Shown here piece after piece: positions 46,207 to 54,749 of a stretch of DNA of 64,000 nt (position 1 is its first letter; each line of letters begins with the position of its first letter). This DNA comes from Paenibacillus silvisoli (GTDB taxonomy: Bacteria; Bacillota; Bacilli; Paenibacillales; Paenibacillaceae). Position numbers and translations under genes: made by a program. Below the pieces are notes generated by a model, which saw only the letters and a list, made by a program, of their open reading frames with translations, was not told where the DNA came from and did no database searches. The stretch is taken from positions 5,994,501-6,058,500 of the forward strand of contig NZ_CP133017.1 of NCBI RefSeq assembly GCF_030866765.1. Reading direction: 5' to 3'.

Positions 46207-46549
46207 TAATCCACATCCTTTCGCCTTAGGCGTCATTTATTTCAAACCCCGTAGTCGAGGCCCGAAACCGGATCGGTATGTATGGAAAAGCTGATGAACT
46301 GAGTATAGCCGAGATACGAAATGGAGCGTAATAGACTTTACTACGATTTTTGGACTAGGGGCTGGGACGAGCATTTGAGACGTTGTGGAGCATCTAGTTC
46401 TTTGACTCCCAAATGCTACCAGAGTCATAGGGGCGATAAAGTCCGCGCTAGTGCCTATCGCCTGATTTTCCGGGCATTCCTTTTTCGCGCGGAAAATTAT
46501 TGTATGATATTGGGGAAAAGAGATTCTGAGAACGAGGGGATGATGGCGC
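46207..46549. other. Divergent intergenic region
   Basis: These 343 bases separate the large beta-helix gene and the LysM gene and contain no gene. A minus-strand promoter candidate is TTACGC (46326-46331) with TATACT (46302-46307), 18 bases apart. A TATGAT on the plus strand near 46503 may serve the LysM gene. Nothing else was recognised. Confidence 0.45.
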
Positions 46550-47530
46550 TTGGACAAAAAATCGACAACCGGCACCACGTACGGTTCTCGAACCGATCGG
46601 ATAAAGAAGAACAAAACGACTTCGCTGATTCTGCAGGGAACCGCGGCAGGCGCGCTGCTGATTTGCGGGCTGCTGTACAGCATTTACGCAACCGGGGCCA
46701 GCTCGGAGGGTGAGAAGCAGCCAGCGGACAAAGGCGGACTCGTTGCGGTCGACGGCGGTTCGGCTGCTGCGTCGAAATCGGACAAGGCTGCTTCCGATAC
46801 GCAATCCGGAGGCGTGCATGCGCTTCAGGGACCTCCGCCGGCGAAGGAGGTTCGCGCGGAATCTTCGAAGACGGCAGCTTCGCCGAAGAAGGCGGCTGTT
46901 GTTGCGAAGCCGGCGGGTAGCGGCAGCGGAGGTAAAGCATCCTCCAAACCGGCGAGCCAAACGACGAAGAGCTATGTCATCCAGAAAGGGGACACGCTGT
47001 CCTCGATCTCGATGAAGTTTTATCGCTCGAAGAAGTATGTCGCTCTCTTGGCCGAGAAGAACGATATTCTGTTCATTAACGAGATGAACGTCGGGGAAAC
47101 GATCAAAATTCCGGCTTTAACTTCTGCGGCAGCAGGCTCGGCGACGGAACAGCGGCAGGACATCGACTACTCGAAGGTCAAGCTGCCGGCGACCTATCTG
47201 GTCCGCGTCGGCGATACGCTGTTTACGATCGCGATGCGATTCTATCAATCGCAGGATTACGTGGAGCTAATTGCAAAGCATAACAAACTGGCCACGACGG
47301 CGGATTTGAAGGCGGGCACCGATCTCGTCATCCCGGCCATTCCGAACGCGACGAAGATTATCGTCTCCAAGCATATCATTGCGGATGGCGAGACGCTTTC
47401 CAGCATTTCGCGCAAGTATTACGGCTCCAGCAAGTACGCGGCGTCCATCGCCAAGTATAACCGGCTTTCCGACAATGACGTTGTAAAGAGCGGCGATGTG
47501 CTCAGCATCCCGCAGACGCCGTCCGTGTAA
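46550..47530 (+). CDS. Membrane-anchored protein with three LysM domains
   Basis: This 326-residue protein has a positively charged start, one membrane helix (about residues 28-47, LILQGTAAGALLICGLLYSI), a long low-complexity Ala/Ser/Lys linker (about 50-140), and three LysM domains: YVIQKGDTLSSISMKFYRS (about 146-190), YLVRVGDTLFTIAMRFYQS (about 215-258) and IIADGETLSSISRKYYGS (about 278-323). LysM domains bind peptidoglycan or chitin, so it probably spans the cell wall from the membrane. No enzymatic domain is seen. The start is TTG with GAGGGG eleven bases upstream, a weak but only available choice. A terminator follows. Confidence 0.85.
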   Translation: MDKKSTTGTTYGSRTDRIKKNKTTSLILQGTAAGALLICGLLYSIYATGASSEGEKQPADKGGLVAVDGGSAAASKSDKAASDTQSGGVHALQGPPPAKEVRAESSKTAASPKKAAVVAKPAGSGSGGKASSKPASQTTKSYVIQKGDTLSSISMKFYRSKKYVALLAEKNDILFINEMNVGETIKIPALTSAAAGSATEQRQDIDYSKVKLPATYLVRVGDTLFTIAMRFYQSQDYVELIAKHNKLATTADLKAGTDLVIPAIPNATKIIVSKHIIADGETLSSISRKYYGSSKYAASIAKYNRLSDNDVVKSGDVLSIPQTPSV

Positions 47531-47542
47531 CGACGCGACGCA

Positions 47543-47577
47543 AAAGAGGCTGCCGATGGGTTCGGCAGCCTCTTTCG
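47543..47577 (+). terminator. Terminator after the LysM gene
   Basis: AAAGAGGCTGCCGA pairs with TCGGCAGCCTCTTT over 14 bases, with a five-base loop. T residues follow within the stem's 3' end. It starts twelve bases past the stop. Confidence 0.85.
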
Positions 47578-47586
47578 TTATTTGTC

Positions 47587-47780
47587 GGGAGCTTGTAACG
47601 GACATGGATGTCCGTTACAAGCTCCGAATTCGAATAATCCGCGTCTAACGGTCACGGATGTCCGTTAGACGCGGAAAGCGCGCTTTTCCCTGATTAAATG
47701 CAGCTCTAACGGTCATCGGTGTCCGTTACTAGCTCGAAATGGTTCTATTTGGTCTCTTACGGACATGCATGTCCGTTACA
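47587..47780. repeat. Four palindromes at about 50-61 base steps (TAACGGACA core)
   Basis: Palindrome 1 (47589-47624) has perfect 17-base arms ending in TAACGGACAT/ATGTCCGTTA. Palindrome 2 (47640-47673) has arms CGCGTCTAACGG/CCGTTAGACGCG. Palindrome 3 (about 47702-47734) is imperfect. Palindrome 4 (47759-47776) is ACGGACATGCATGTCCGT. Centres are at about 47606, 47657, 47718 and 47767. The CTAACGG start and a CTATTTGG stretch recall the four-unit elements. Confidence 0.85.
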
Positions 47781-47785
47781 ATGCT

Positions 47786-48220
47786 CTATTCGTCTTCCGC
47801 ATCGTCCACGAAGTACGTGCACTTGAACCGCTCCACGCCGGGATAGCTCTCACCCAGGCTTTCCACCGTAAACCGGCTGCTCCGGTAGAAATCGGCCGCT
47901 TCCTCGTCGGTTTCCGCCTGCAGTACGGTCGGCTTCTCCAGCTCCAGCAGCTCCAAAATCATGCCGCGGCCATAGCCTTTATACCTTTCGGCCGGATCGA
48001 CGGAAATATGGTCGATCTCGATCGTGTCCGCGCTTGCGTAGTGGTAACCGATGAGGCCGATAATTTCCTCTTCGGATTCATACCCCAGCAGCTTCAGATC
48101 GGCATCGTCCTTATACCGCTGCACCGCTTTGGCCAAATGGTCCGGATCGGGAAAAACCGCCCAGCCGAGCAGATCCTGAATCGCTTCCTCGTCCAGCCTT
48201 GCTTTAATATCGATCAACAT
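47786..48220 (-). CDS. GNAT-family N-acetyltransferase
   Basis: This 144-residue protein has a GNAT fold. The central acetyl-CoA binding stretch is IDHISVDPAERYKGYGRGMILELLE (residues about 69-93) with the R/Q-x-x-G-x-G/A pattern as YKGYGRG. LQAETDEEAADFYRSSRF near 103 is the conserved C-terminal part. The substrate is unknown; small GNATs acetylate amines or protein ends. The ATG at 48220 follows AAAGGCGG by nine bases; a TTG directly before is less likely. Confidence 0.85.
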   Translation of the reverse strand: MLIDIKARLDEEAIQDLLGWAVFPDPDHLAKAVQRYKDDADLKLLGYESEEEIIGLIGYHYASADTIEIDHISVDPAERYKGYGRGMILELLELEKPTVLQAETDEEAADFYRSSRFTVESLGESYPGVERFKCTYFVDDAEDE

Positions 48221-48310
48221 CAACGTCTACCGCCTTTGAATGGTTACTATTGTATGAACCGCATTATACCATAACCGGGTCCATCGACGCTTCCGCCGCC
48301 GTCGCCCAAG

Positions 48311-49336
48311 CTATCTGTCCAGGCCCGCCATTTGCTCGGCCAATCTTTTCTCCGCATCCGACCAGGCTTCCAGCAGCGCATCATACCACGGCTCTTCGCC
48401 GGCGGCTTCGATCGCCCCCGTCTTGTCCAGCTCCTCAATGACGGCGCGAATCCCCTGCTCCCATCGGACCGTATAGCGAAAATCCAGATCGCGCCTCGCG
48501 GCGGCGTTATCGAACAAATTGTTGTAGCGGAAATTTTCAACGCACCATTCCGCCCGCTTCGGCAGCAACCGGCCTAACAAATCGGTAGGCATGTGGACGA
48601 TCCGCGGTTCCGGCGCCCCAAGCGCGGAAGCAACCGTCCGCCAGTAGCGGTCGTAGGTCATCCATTCCTCGCCGGTCACGTTATATGCTTGCCCGAACGT
48701 CCTCGCATCGCCGATCGCGTTCACGAATGCCCGCGCCACATCGTCCCGGTGGCAAGCTACCCATAGCGAAGTCCCGTCGCCATGGACGATGATCGGCCTT
48801 CCCTGCCGCAGCCGCTTCATATGGTAAGTGCCGCCGGCCAAGGACGGAACCGCCGTGCCGCTGCCGCCGTACGTCTGCGCCGGCCGAAAAATCGTCACCG
48901 GAAACGTGCTCGGATCGTGAGCTTCGAGCAAAACATTTTCGCTGCGCACCTTATTGTAGGCGTAAGGAAAAGAAGGCAGCGCCTCCCGCTCGCCGGCTTC
49001 GGTAATGGGGTACTCCTTCGCCTGTTTCGTGTACACGTCCACCGTGCTGCAGTAGATATACTGGCCGACCCGGCCTTTGAACGCCCGAATCGCGCTCTCC
49101 GCTTCATCCGCCTGGAAGCCGATCATGTCGATGACGCAATCGAACCGCCCCGCCTCCGCCATCTGCGCCTCGAACGCCGCGAAATCCCGCCGGTCCCCGA
49201 TAATCGTTTGGACGCCCGCCGGCGTCCCTCTGCTCCCCCGGTTGTAGTGCCACGCTTCGATACCTTCGCGCTGAAGCAGCTGCTCCGTAATGGCCGTGCT
49301 GATCGTTCCCGTCCCACCGATAATGAGTACCTTCAT
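48311..49336 (-). CDS. Extended SDR / NAD-dependent sugar epimerase-like protein
   Basis: This 341-residue protein begins with the Rossmann motif LIIGGTGTISTAITEQL. The catalytic-type threonine/serine is in YIYCSTVDVY near residue 96, and tyrosine and lysine are in FPYAYNKVRSE near 126 (Y-x-x-x-K as YNK with neighbours). FRPAQTYG near 153 and the CHRDDVARAFV segment near 196 follow. It resembles NAD-dependent epimerase/dehydratases acting on nucleotide sugars or related ligands. The usual glycine motif G-x-x-G-x-x-G is present as GGTGTIS, slightly altered. AGAGAGGG precedes the ATG. It is a single gene. Confidence 0.85.
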   Translation of the reverse strand: MKVLIIGGTGTISTAITEQLLQREGIEAWHYNRGSRGTPAGVQTIIGDRRDFAAFEAQMAEAGRFDCVIDMIGFQADEAESAIRAFKGRVGQYIYCSTVDVYTKQAKEYPITEAGEREALPSFPYAYNKVRSENVLLEAHDPSTFPVTIFRPAQTYGGSGTAVPSLAGGTYHMKRLRQGRPIIVHGDGTSLWVACHRDDVARAFVNAIGDARTFGQAYNVTGEEWMTYDRYWRTVASALGAPEPRIVHMPTDLLGRLLPKRAEWCVENFRYNNLFDNAAARRDLDFRYTVRWEQGIRAVIEELDKTGAIEAAGEEPWYDALLEAWSDAEKRLAEQMAGLDR

Positions 49337-49758
49337 TCGGCGTCCCTCTCTTCCGGTTACTTCTATCTTTCTGCACTATAGCACGGGCTCAAAACGGCTG
49401 TCTATAAAATATATACATGATGTATACAAAATTGTAGTGGCCGGACCATGACTCGCTGGCATGACCTCGTTACCGTGCTTTTTGTATGAAATTTCACACT
49501 CAATGTGCATGGAAGCTTACGATTCTGGCCGTTTTATACGAAACTTCATACAAAACTAGCGGTGCTCGCTTTGAATTAGGGGGATCTATACGAAATTTCA
49601 TATAAAATGGCCATTTGCAGCCTTGATCCCACCACTTGTGTACGAAAAATCATACAAAACTCTCATAGAGCCGGAGAAGGAAAATGGCACCCCAGCCAAG
49701 AATTTAGTATCTGCTGGATGCATTTGTAAACCGCCGATAATGGAGGATGGACGATAAA
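49337..49758. other. Divergent intergenic region with AT-rich palindromes
   Basis: No gene is seen in these 422 bases. The left end has a palindromic AT-rich stretch (TATACATGATGTATA near 49413-49427) that may be part of the epimerase promoter. The centre holds four palindromes at 52-base steps, listed separately. Confidence 0.55.
49479..49657. repeat. Four AT-rich palindromes at 52-base steps (ATACGAAATTTCATA core)
   Basis: Four near-palindromes have centres at about 49491, 49543, 49595 and 49647, so the step is 52 bases each time. Consensus arms are TTTTATACGAAATTTCATAC. The sequences between them are unrelated. The fourfold number and step echo the four-unit elements, but the core differs. 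Confidence 0.85.
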
Positions 49759-50274
49759 ATGGAGAACGCGCTCATCGATGACGTATTTCAAGCGGCTCAA
49801 AGCGGGGACGCCGCGAAGCTGAACGGGATTTTGGCGGCTCGGCCGGAGCTTGCGAATGAAGAGAACGGCCCAGGCCTTACGCCGCTTGGGTATGCGGCGC
49901 ATTTCGGAAATGCCGCCGCTGCGCAGGCGCTGCTCGATCACGGTGCTGCCGTGAATGCCGTATCGCATTCGAAAGTGCCTTACATTCCTTCGAATACGGC
50001 GCTGCATGCGGCGATCGCCGGGGAGCGCAGCTTGGAAGTCATTCAGCTGCTGCTGGCAAACGGGGCGCTGACGACGGTGGTTGACAGCAACGGTCATACC
50101 GCGCTGCACGTCGCTGCTTTTCATGAGGATAGCGTGGAGATCATCCGCTTACTGCTCGAGCACGGCGCTGATGTCAATGCGGGCCAAGCCAGCGGCAACA
50201 CCGCCCTCGCGCTGGCGGCGAAGCAAGGGAACTCGCGCGTGGCCGAGTTTCTGAGGCTTCACGGGGCTGTTTAG
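49759..50274 (+). CDS. Ankyrin-repeat protein
   Basis: This 171-residue protein is composed of about four ankyrin repeats: GLTPLGYAAHFGNAAAAQALLDHGA near residue 40, NTALHAAIAGERSLEVIQLLLANGA near 77, GHTALHVAAFHEDSVEIIRLLLEHGA near 112, and GNTALALAAKQGNSRVAEFLRLHGA near 147. Ankyrin stacks mediate protein contacts; no catalytic domain is present. The second of two ATG codons (49759) is preferred, because AGGATGG lies eight bases before it while GGAGG directly touches the first. It shares a terminator with the convergent GGDEF-EAL gene. Confidence 0.85.
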   Translation: MENALIDDVFQAAQSGDAAKLNGILAARPELANEENGPGLTPLGYAAHFGNAAAAQALLDHGAAVNAVSHSKVPYIPSNTALHAAIAGERSLEVIQLLLANGALTTVVDSNGHTALHVAAFHEDSVEIIRLLLEHGADVNAGQASGNTALALAAKQGNSRVAEFLRLHGAV

Positions 50275-50291
50275 GTAGAGTGAATGCAAAT

Positions 50292-50334
50292 AAACGTCCT
50301 GCCGGAAGCGAAGCTCCCGAGCAGGACGTTTTTT
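50292..50334. terminator. Terminator between the ankyrin and GGDEF-EAL genes
   Basis: AACGTCCTGC pairs with GCAGGACGTT around an 18-base apex and is followed by a six-T run on the plus strand. It lies between convergent genes. Confidence 0.8.
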
Positions 50335-51953
50335 CATACCGGAATCGGCCGCAGCCCTTCCAGCCCAACCGGCTGATTGATGTAATACCCCTGAATGCCC
50401 CAGCAATGCATGGCCTTCAGCATTTGATACTGCTCCGCATCTTCTACGCCCTCGGCTATCACCCTCAGATTCAACGCCCCGGCCATTACGAGCATGGCAG
50501 AAAGCACCGATTCGTTCATGTTCTGGATGAACGACCGGTCGAACTTCAGCGTATCGATCGGCAGCAGCGTCAGCATGCTCAGCGACGAGTAACCGGTCCC
50601 GAAGTCGTCCAGCGCAACGCTGAAGCCTGCCGCCCGCAGACGGCTCAGCGTCTGGCGGACGCCCTGCGAATCGCGGATAACGGTGCTCTCCGTCAGCTCC
50701 AGCTCGATCGCATGGGTAGGCACCCGCTCCTCCGCCACGATGTCGAGAATCCGCTCCACAAAATCCGGCTCGCTCAGCTGCACGCTCGACATATTGACCG
50801 CCACGCGGGTGCCTTCGCCGTAGCAGCCGATCAGCTGATGCCAATCCTGGCAGGCTTTGCGGAGCACCCAGTAGCCGATCGGCACGATAAGGCCCGTTTC
50901 CTCGGCGATGGGGATAAACTGCCCCGGCTGCACGAAGCCCGCGTTCGGCCGATTCCAGCGCAGCAGCGCTTCGGCGCCGACGACCTTCTCCTGCTGCGGG
51001 CTGTAGACGAGCTGATAGTGCAGCTCGAACTCCTCCTGCTCGATGGCCTTCGCAAGCGCCAGCTCGTGGATGAAGTTCTCGACATGATCGTATTTGGAGG
51101 ACGCTTCATAGACGTGAAACCCTTTGCGCCCGGCCCCCTTCGCCCGATAGAGGGCAATATCCGCTTGCTTGAGCAGCGTCGATATGTCCTCGTGTTCCTG
51201 CTTCAAAGCGATGCCAATGCTGCTGTTTAGCTTAATCTGCTGGCCATTAATGGCGAAAGGCGCCTGAAACACGCCCATAATCCGCACCGCCAGCTGCTCC
51301 GGCTGCGGCACCCGCGAAGCCAAGGCCACAATAAACTCGTCGCCTCCAAGCCGCACGAGCGTATGCTTCTCCTGAAAGACCGCGTTCAACCGGGTCGCCA
51401 CTTCAACGAGCACCGCATCGCCGATATCGTGGCCGAACGTATCGTTAATATTTTTAAAATAATCCAGATCGAACAGAAATAACGCTTCGACGCCCTTCAT
51501 TTTCTCCAGCAAATACCGGCGGTTGTACAGCTTGGTCAAGTCATCGTGATAGGCGTAGTCCAGGAGCAGGTTCTCGTAGTTTTTGCGGGCGGTATTGTCC
51601 CGGGTAACGCTGAACACGAACTCAACCTCGCCGTTCTCTCCAAAAATCGGCGTCAGCACCGATTCCCCGCTCATCATCCCGTTCGGCATGACGACACCGT
51701 CTTCATATCGGATATGGGTTCGTTCCGTTACCACCCTTGAATACTTCTTATATAAATAATCGGCCATCGCAAACGCGTTGCGTTCATAGAAGCTTTTGCC
51801 CGCATCCGCCATTGAAATCCCGGTCATGCGGGTAGCCGCTTGATTGACATAATAGTATGTCAGCTCGCGCCCCTCCGCTTTCATGACGAAAATACTATCC
51901 GCAATATCGTCCAGCATACGGCCCATCTGAAAATGAAACTGGTCGGGGGTCAT
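50334..51953 (-). CDS. PAS-GGDEF-EAL cyclic-di-GMP protein
   Basis: This 539-residue protein has an N-terminal PAS domain (about residues 10-120). A GGDEF domain (about 130-285) has an intact LGGDEF motif and DLDYFKNINDTFGHDIGD metal-binding segment. A C-terminal EAL domain (about 300-535) has intact motifs: GAEALLRW, VNMSSVQL, ELELTESTV, LDDFGTGYSS and AEGVED. Both cyclase and phosphodiesterase motifs appear complete, so net activity cannot be read. No transmembrane segment is seen. It probably senses a cytoplasmic signal through PAS and sets cyclic-di-GMP, affecting motility or adhesion. GAGGAG lies ten bases before the ATG. Confidence 0.92.
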   Translation of the reverse strand: MTPDQFHFQMGRMLDDIADSIFVMKAEGRELTYYYVNQAATRMTGISMADAGKSFYERNAFAMADYLYKKYSRVVTERTHIRYEDGVVMPNGMMSGESVLTPIFGENGEVEFVFSVTRDNTARKNYENLLLDYAYHDDLTKLYNRRYLLEKMKGVEALFLFDLDYFKNINDTFGHDIGDAVLVEVATRLNAVFQEKHTLVRLGGDEFIVALASRVPQPEQLAVRIMGVFQAPFAINGQQIKLNSSIGIALKQEHEDISTLLKQADIALYRAKGAGRKGFHVYEASSKYDHVENFIHELALAKAIEQEEFELHYQLVYSPQQEKVVGAEALLRWNRPNAGFVQPGQFIPIAEETGLIVPIGYWVLRKACQDWHQLIGCYGEGTRVAVNMSSVQLSEPDFVERILDIVAEERVPTHAIELELTESTVIRDSQGVRQTLSRLRAAGFSVALDDFGTGYSSLSMLTLLPIDTLKFDRSFIQNMNESVLSAMLVMAGALNLRVIAEGVEDAEQYQMLKAMHCWGIQGYYINQPVGLEGLRPIPV

Positions 51954-52108
51954 CTCTGTTCAACTCCTCATGCTGTGCCACTTAGATGCGATTCCTTCTT
52001 TGGTCCCCAATTACTTCTGCAATTAGGCCCTTATTCCCTTCCGCCCCCGGTCGTTAAGCCCGTTAAATTTTCATTTCCTTAATAAAGCCGTCTCTCTCGA
52101 CAATGCCT

Positions 52109-52137
52109 TTGAAATATTGCATGCTAGGGGATATAAC
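52109..52137 (+). promoter_or_regulatory. Promoter of the SDR gene
   Basis: TTGAAA (52109-52114) and TATAAC (52132-52137) are separated by 17 bases, a good sigma-A promoter. The start codon is 39 bases further on. Confidence 0.6.
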
Positions 52138-52175
52138 AAAAAACTAGATGCAAGGACGAAGGAGGAAAACGGATC

Positions 52176-52961
52176 ATGGATTTAGGCTTTCAACATCGTA
52201 CCGTTATCGTAACGGCGGCAAGCAAAGGACTGGGCAAAGCATCCGCCCTGCGCATTTCGGAGGAAGGCGCGAACGTCGTTATCTGCGGCAGAAACGCGGA
52301 AACGATTGAAGCGGCCGCGGCCGATATCCGCTCGGCTACCGGCGGAGAAGTGCTCGCGGTGCGTGCGGACGTCTCCTCGCCGGCCGATATCGAGGCGCTG
52401 ATCGCGGCGGCCGTTGAACGGTTCGGCCGCATCGACGGACTCGTGTGCAATGCCGGCGGGCCTCCGGGCGGGACGTTCGCGACGATTACGGACGAGCAGT
52501 GGGAGTCCGCTTTTCAGTTGAACGTCATGAGCGTCGTCCGGCTCGTCCGGAACGCGCTGCCGCATTTTCCGGCCGAGGGCGGCCGGATCGTCTACGTCTC
52601 CTCGACCTCGATCAAGCAGCCGATCCCCGGCCTCGTGCTCAGCAACTCGCTGCGGCTCGGCGTGCAGGGACTGATCAAGACGCTTGCGAGCGAGCTGGCG
52701 TCGCGCCAAATCTTCATTAACGCCGCGGCGCCCGGCCGGTTCTCGACCGATCGCGTCCGCTCGCTGGACGAGGCCAACGCGGCAACGGCGGGCATCGCCT
52801 ATGAAGCGCAGCGAGCCCGGTCCGAAAGCGAAATCGGCGTCGGCCGCTACGGCGACCCGGCCGAGTTCGCCCGCTACGTCGCCTTCCTCGCCTCGCCGGC
52901 GAACAGCTATATGACCGGCCAAGCGCTTATGGTCGATGGCGGATTGGTTAAGGCGCTGTAA
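52176..52961 (+). CDS. SDR-family oxidoreductase-like protein lacking the Y-x-x-x-K pair
   Basis: This 261-residue protein has the classical SDR Rossmann start ([19 protein letters not shown]), the N-A-G motif in [10 protein letters not shown] near residue 90, and the Ser region [12 protein letters not shown] near 140. The usual Y-x-x-x-K after this is not present: the aligned stretch reads [13 protein letters not shown]. It resembles a branch of SDRs annotated as 3-oxoacyl-ACP reductase-like with the same loss. Activity is therefore uncertain. A sigma-A promoter and GGAGG-type site (AAGGAGG) lie upstream, and a long hairpin follows. Confidence 0.85.
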   Translation: MDLGFQHRTVIVTAASKGLGKASALRISEEGANVVICGRNAETIEAAAADIRSATGGEVLAVRADVSSPADIEALIAAAVERFGRIDGLVCNAGGPPGGTFATITDEQWESAFQLNVMSVVRLVRNALPHFPAEGGRIVYVSSTSIKQPIPGLVLSNSLRLGVQGLIKTLASELASRQIFINAAAPGRFSTDRVRSLDEANAATAGIAYEAQRARSESEIGVGRYGDPAEFARYVAFLASPANSYMTGQALMVDGGLVKAL

Positions 52962-52968
52962 CGATACA

Positions 52969-53033
52969 CAAAAGGATGCCTCGCGGGCGGGCGATCGAAT
53001 GAACGATCGCTCCGCTTCCGAGGCATCCTTTTT
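52969..53033 (+). terminator. Terminator between the SDR gene and glnS
   Basis: AAAAGGATGCCTCG pairs with CGAGGCATCCTTTT over 14 bases with an inner GCGATCG-type stem, followed by T residues. It serves the SDR gene and, in reverse, may also serve glnS. Confidence 0.85.
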
Positions 53034-53038
53034 TCGCA

Positions 53039-54712
53039 TTACCGTTTATTCCACGTATCCTTCAACGGCACGATCCGATTAAACACGAGCCTGCCCTCCG
53101 GGCCTTCGCCGCTATGCTTCTTATCCACGCAGAAGAAGCCATGACGGAAGAATTGCACCTTCTCCTCCGGTCGCGCACCGTGCGCCGATGGCTCCAACAG
53201 CGCATCCTTTACGATGACGAGCGAATCCGGATTAACCGCCTCGGCCCAGCTTCCGCCATCGCCCTGCGTCGGCGCGCTCTCGTCGAGCAGCAGCTTGTCG
53301 TACAAATGCACGTCCGCCTTCACCGCATGCGCCGCCGACACCCAGTGGATCGTCCCCTTCGCCTTGCGTCCGGTAAAGCCGGTGCCGCTCTTCGTCAACG
53401 GGTCGTACGTGCAGAGAAGCTCGACCACCTCGCCTGTCGCCGGGTCCTTCACCGCTTCCTCGCAGCGGATGAAATACGCGCCCTTCAGCCGGACTTCGCC
53501 GCCTAGGCTCAGCCGGTGGAACCCTTTCGGCGGCTCCTCCATAAAATCGTCCCGCTCGATATAGATCGTCCGCGAGAACGGCACCTCCCTGCTCCCCAGC
53601 GTTTCATTCTCCGCATTGTTCTCCACGGAGAGCAGCTCGCCATCGCCTTCCGGGTAGTTCGTAATGACAACCTTTAACGGCTTTAACACGGCCATGACGC
53701 CGACCGTCGATGCCTTCAGCTCTTGCCGCAGGCAATGGTCGAGCAGCGAGATATCCACCGTGCTTTGCGTGCGAATGCTGCCGATCTCCTCCGTAAACCG
53801 GCGGATGCTCACCGGTGTATACCCTCTCCGGCGAAGGCCGCGCAGCGTCGGCAGCCGCGGATCGTCCCAGCCGTCCACGTAGCCGCCTTCGACAAGCTGC
53901 CGGAGGAATCTTTTGCTCGTGACGACGCCCGTTAAGCTGAGCCGCCCGAATTCCCTTTGCCGAGGCGGTTCGGGAATGTCCAGCTCCTTCAGCACCCAGT
54001 CGTACAGCGGACGATGGTCCTTGAATTCGATGGAACAGAGCGAGTACGTCACGCCTTCAATCGCATCCTGGATCGGATGGGCGTAATCGTACATCGGATA
54101 AATGCACCACGCATCCCCCGTACGGTAATGCGCCGCATGAATGATCCGGTAAAGCACGGGATCGCGCAGGTTCAAGTTCGGCGAGGCCATGTCGATTTTG
54201 GCGCGAAGCACCTTCGAAGAGGTCGGGTAGCTGCCTTCCCTCATCGCCGTGAATAGCTCCAGATTCTCTTCGACCGTCCGGTCCCGGTATGGGCTGTTTC
54301 GCCCCGGCTCCGTTAACGTTCCGCGATATTCCCTGACCTCGTCAGGAGTTAGCTCGCACACATAGGCCTTGCCCTTCTTAATAAGCGTAACCGCCGCTTC
54401 ATAGATGGCTTCCGAGTAATCGGAGCCGTAGTAAATATGCTCGCCGGGATCGTACCCGAGCCACTTAATGTCCTCAATAATCGCGCGAACGTACTCGAGA
54501 TCCTCCTTGAGCGGGTTCGTGTCGTCGAAGCGCAAATGGAACTTCCCGCCGAAGCGTTCGGCCGTCGTGTAATTCGTGTGGATCGCATAGGCGCTCCCGA
54601 TATGCAGATACCCGTTCGGCTCGGGCGGAAACCGCGTGCACATGCCCCGCGCGAACGGATCCCGTTCAAGCTCCTCGGTAATTAATTTCGTTAAAAAATG
54701 TTCGTTCTCCAT
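53039..54712 (-). CDS. glnS: Glutaminyl-tRNA synthetase
   Basis: This 557-residue class I synthetase charges tRNA-Gln. It shows the GlnRS start (FPPEPNGYLHIGSAYAIHTNY; H-I-G-S replaces H-I-G-H) and the FDDTNP segment near residue 62. The KMSKS-equivalent is VTSKR near 262. The distinctive C-terminal anticodon beta-barrels follow (about 345-557, with YIERDDFMEEPPKGFHRLSLG). Length is normal for bacterial GlnRS. Many Firmicutes instead use Glu-tRNA amidotransferase, so a dedicated GlnRS is notable. AGGAGG lies eight bases before the ATG, and a T-box leader precedes it. Confidence 0.95.
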   Translation of the reverse strand: MENEHFLTKLITEELERDPFARGMCTRFPPEPNGYLHIGSAYAIHTNYTTAERFGGKFHLRFDDTNPLKEDLEYVRAIIEDIKWLGYDPGEHIYYGSDYSEAIYEAAVTLIKKGKAYVCELTPDEVREYRGTLTEPGRNSPYRDRTVEENLELFTAMREGSYPTSSKVLRAKIDMASPNLNLRDPVLYRIIHAAHYRTGDAWCIYPMYDYAHPIQDAIEGVTYSLCSIEFKDHRPLYDWVLKELDIPEPPRQREFGRLSLTGVVTSKRFLRQLVEGGYVDGWDDPRLPTLRGLRRRGYTPVSIRRFTEEIGSIRTQSTVDISLLDHCLRQELKASTVGVMAVLKPLKVVITNYPEGDGELLSVENNAENETLGSREVPFSRTIYIERDDFMEEPPKGFHRLSLGGEVRLKGAYFIRCEEAVKDPATGEVVELLCTYDPLTKSGTGFTGRKAKGTIHWVSAAHAVKADVHLYDKLLLDESAPTQGDGGSWAEAVNPDSLVIVKDALLEPSAHGARPEEKVQFFRHGFFCVDKKHSGEGPEGRLVFNRIVPLKDTWNKR

Positions 54713-54749
54713 GGTCGACGCCTCCTAATGAGCGGATGATTCATGCTTG

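Noticed and set aside
47587..47780. CRISPR-like array
   Set aside because: Spacing near 50 bases and repeated palindromes suggested a CRISPR at first, but units are few, imperfect, differ in length and no cas gene is present.
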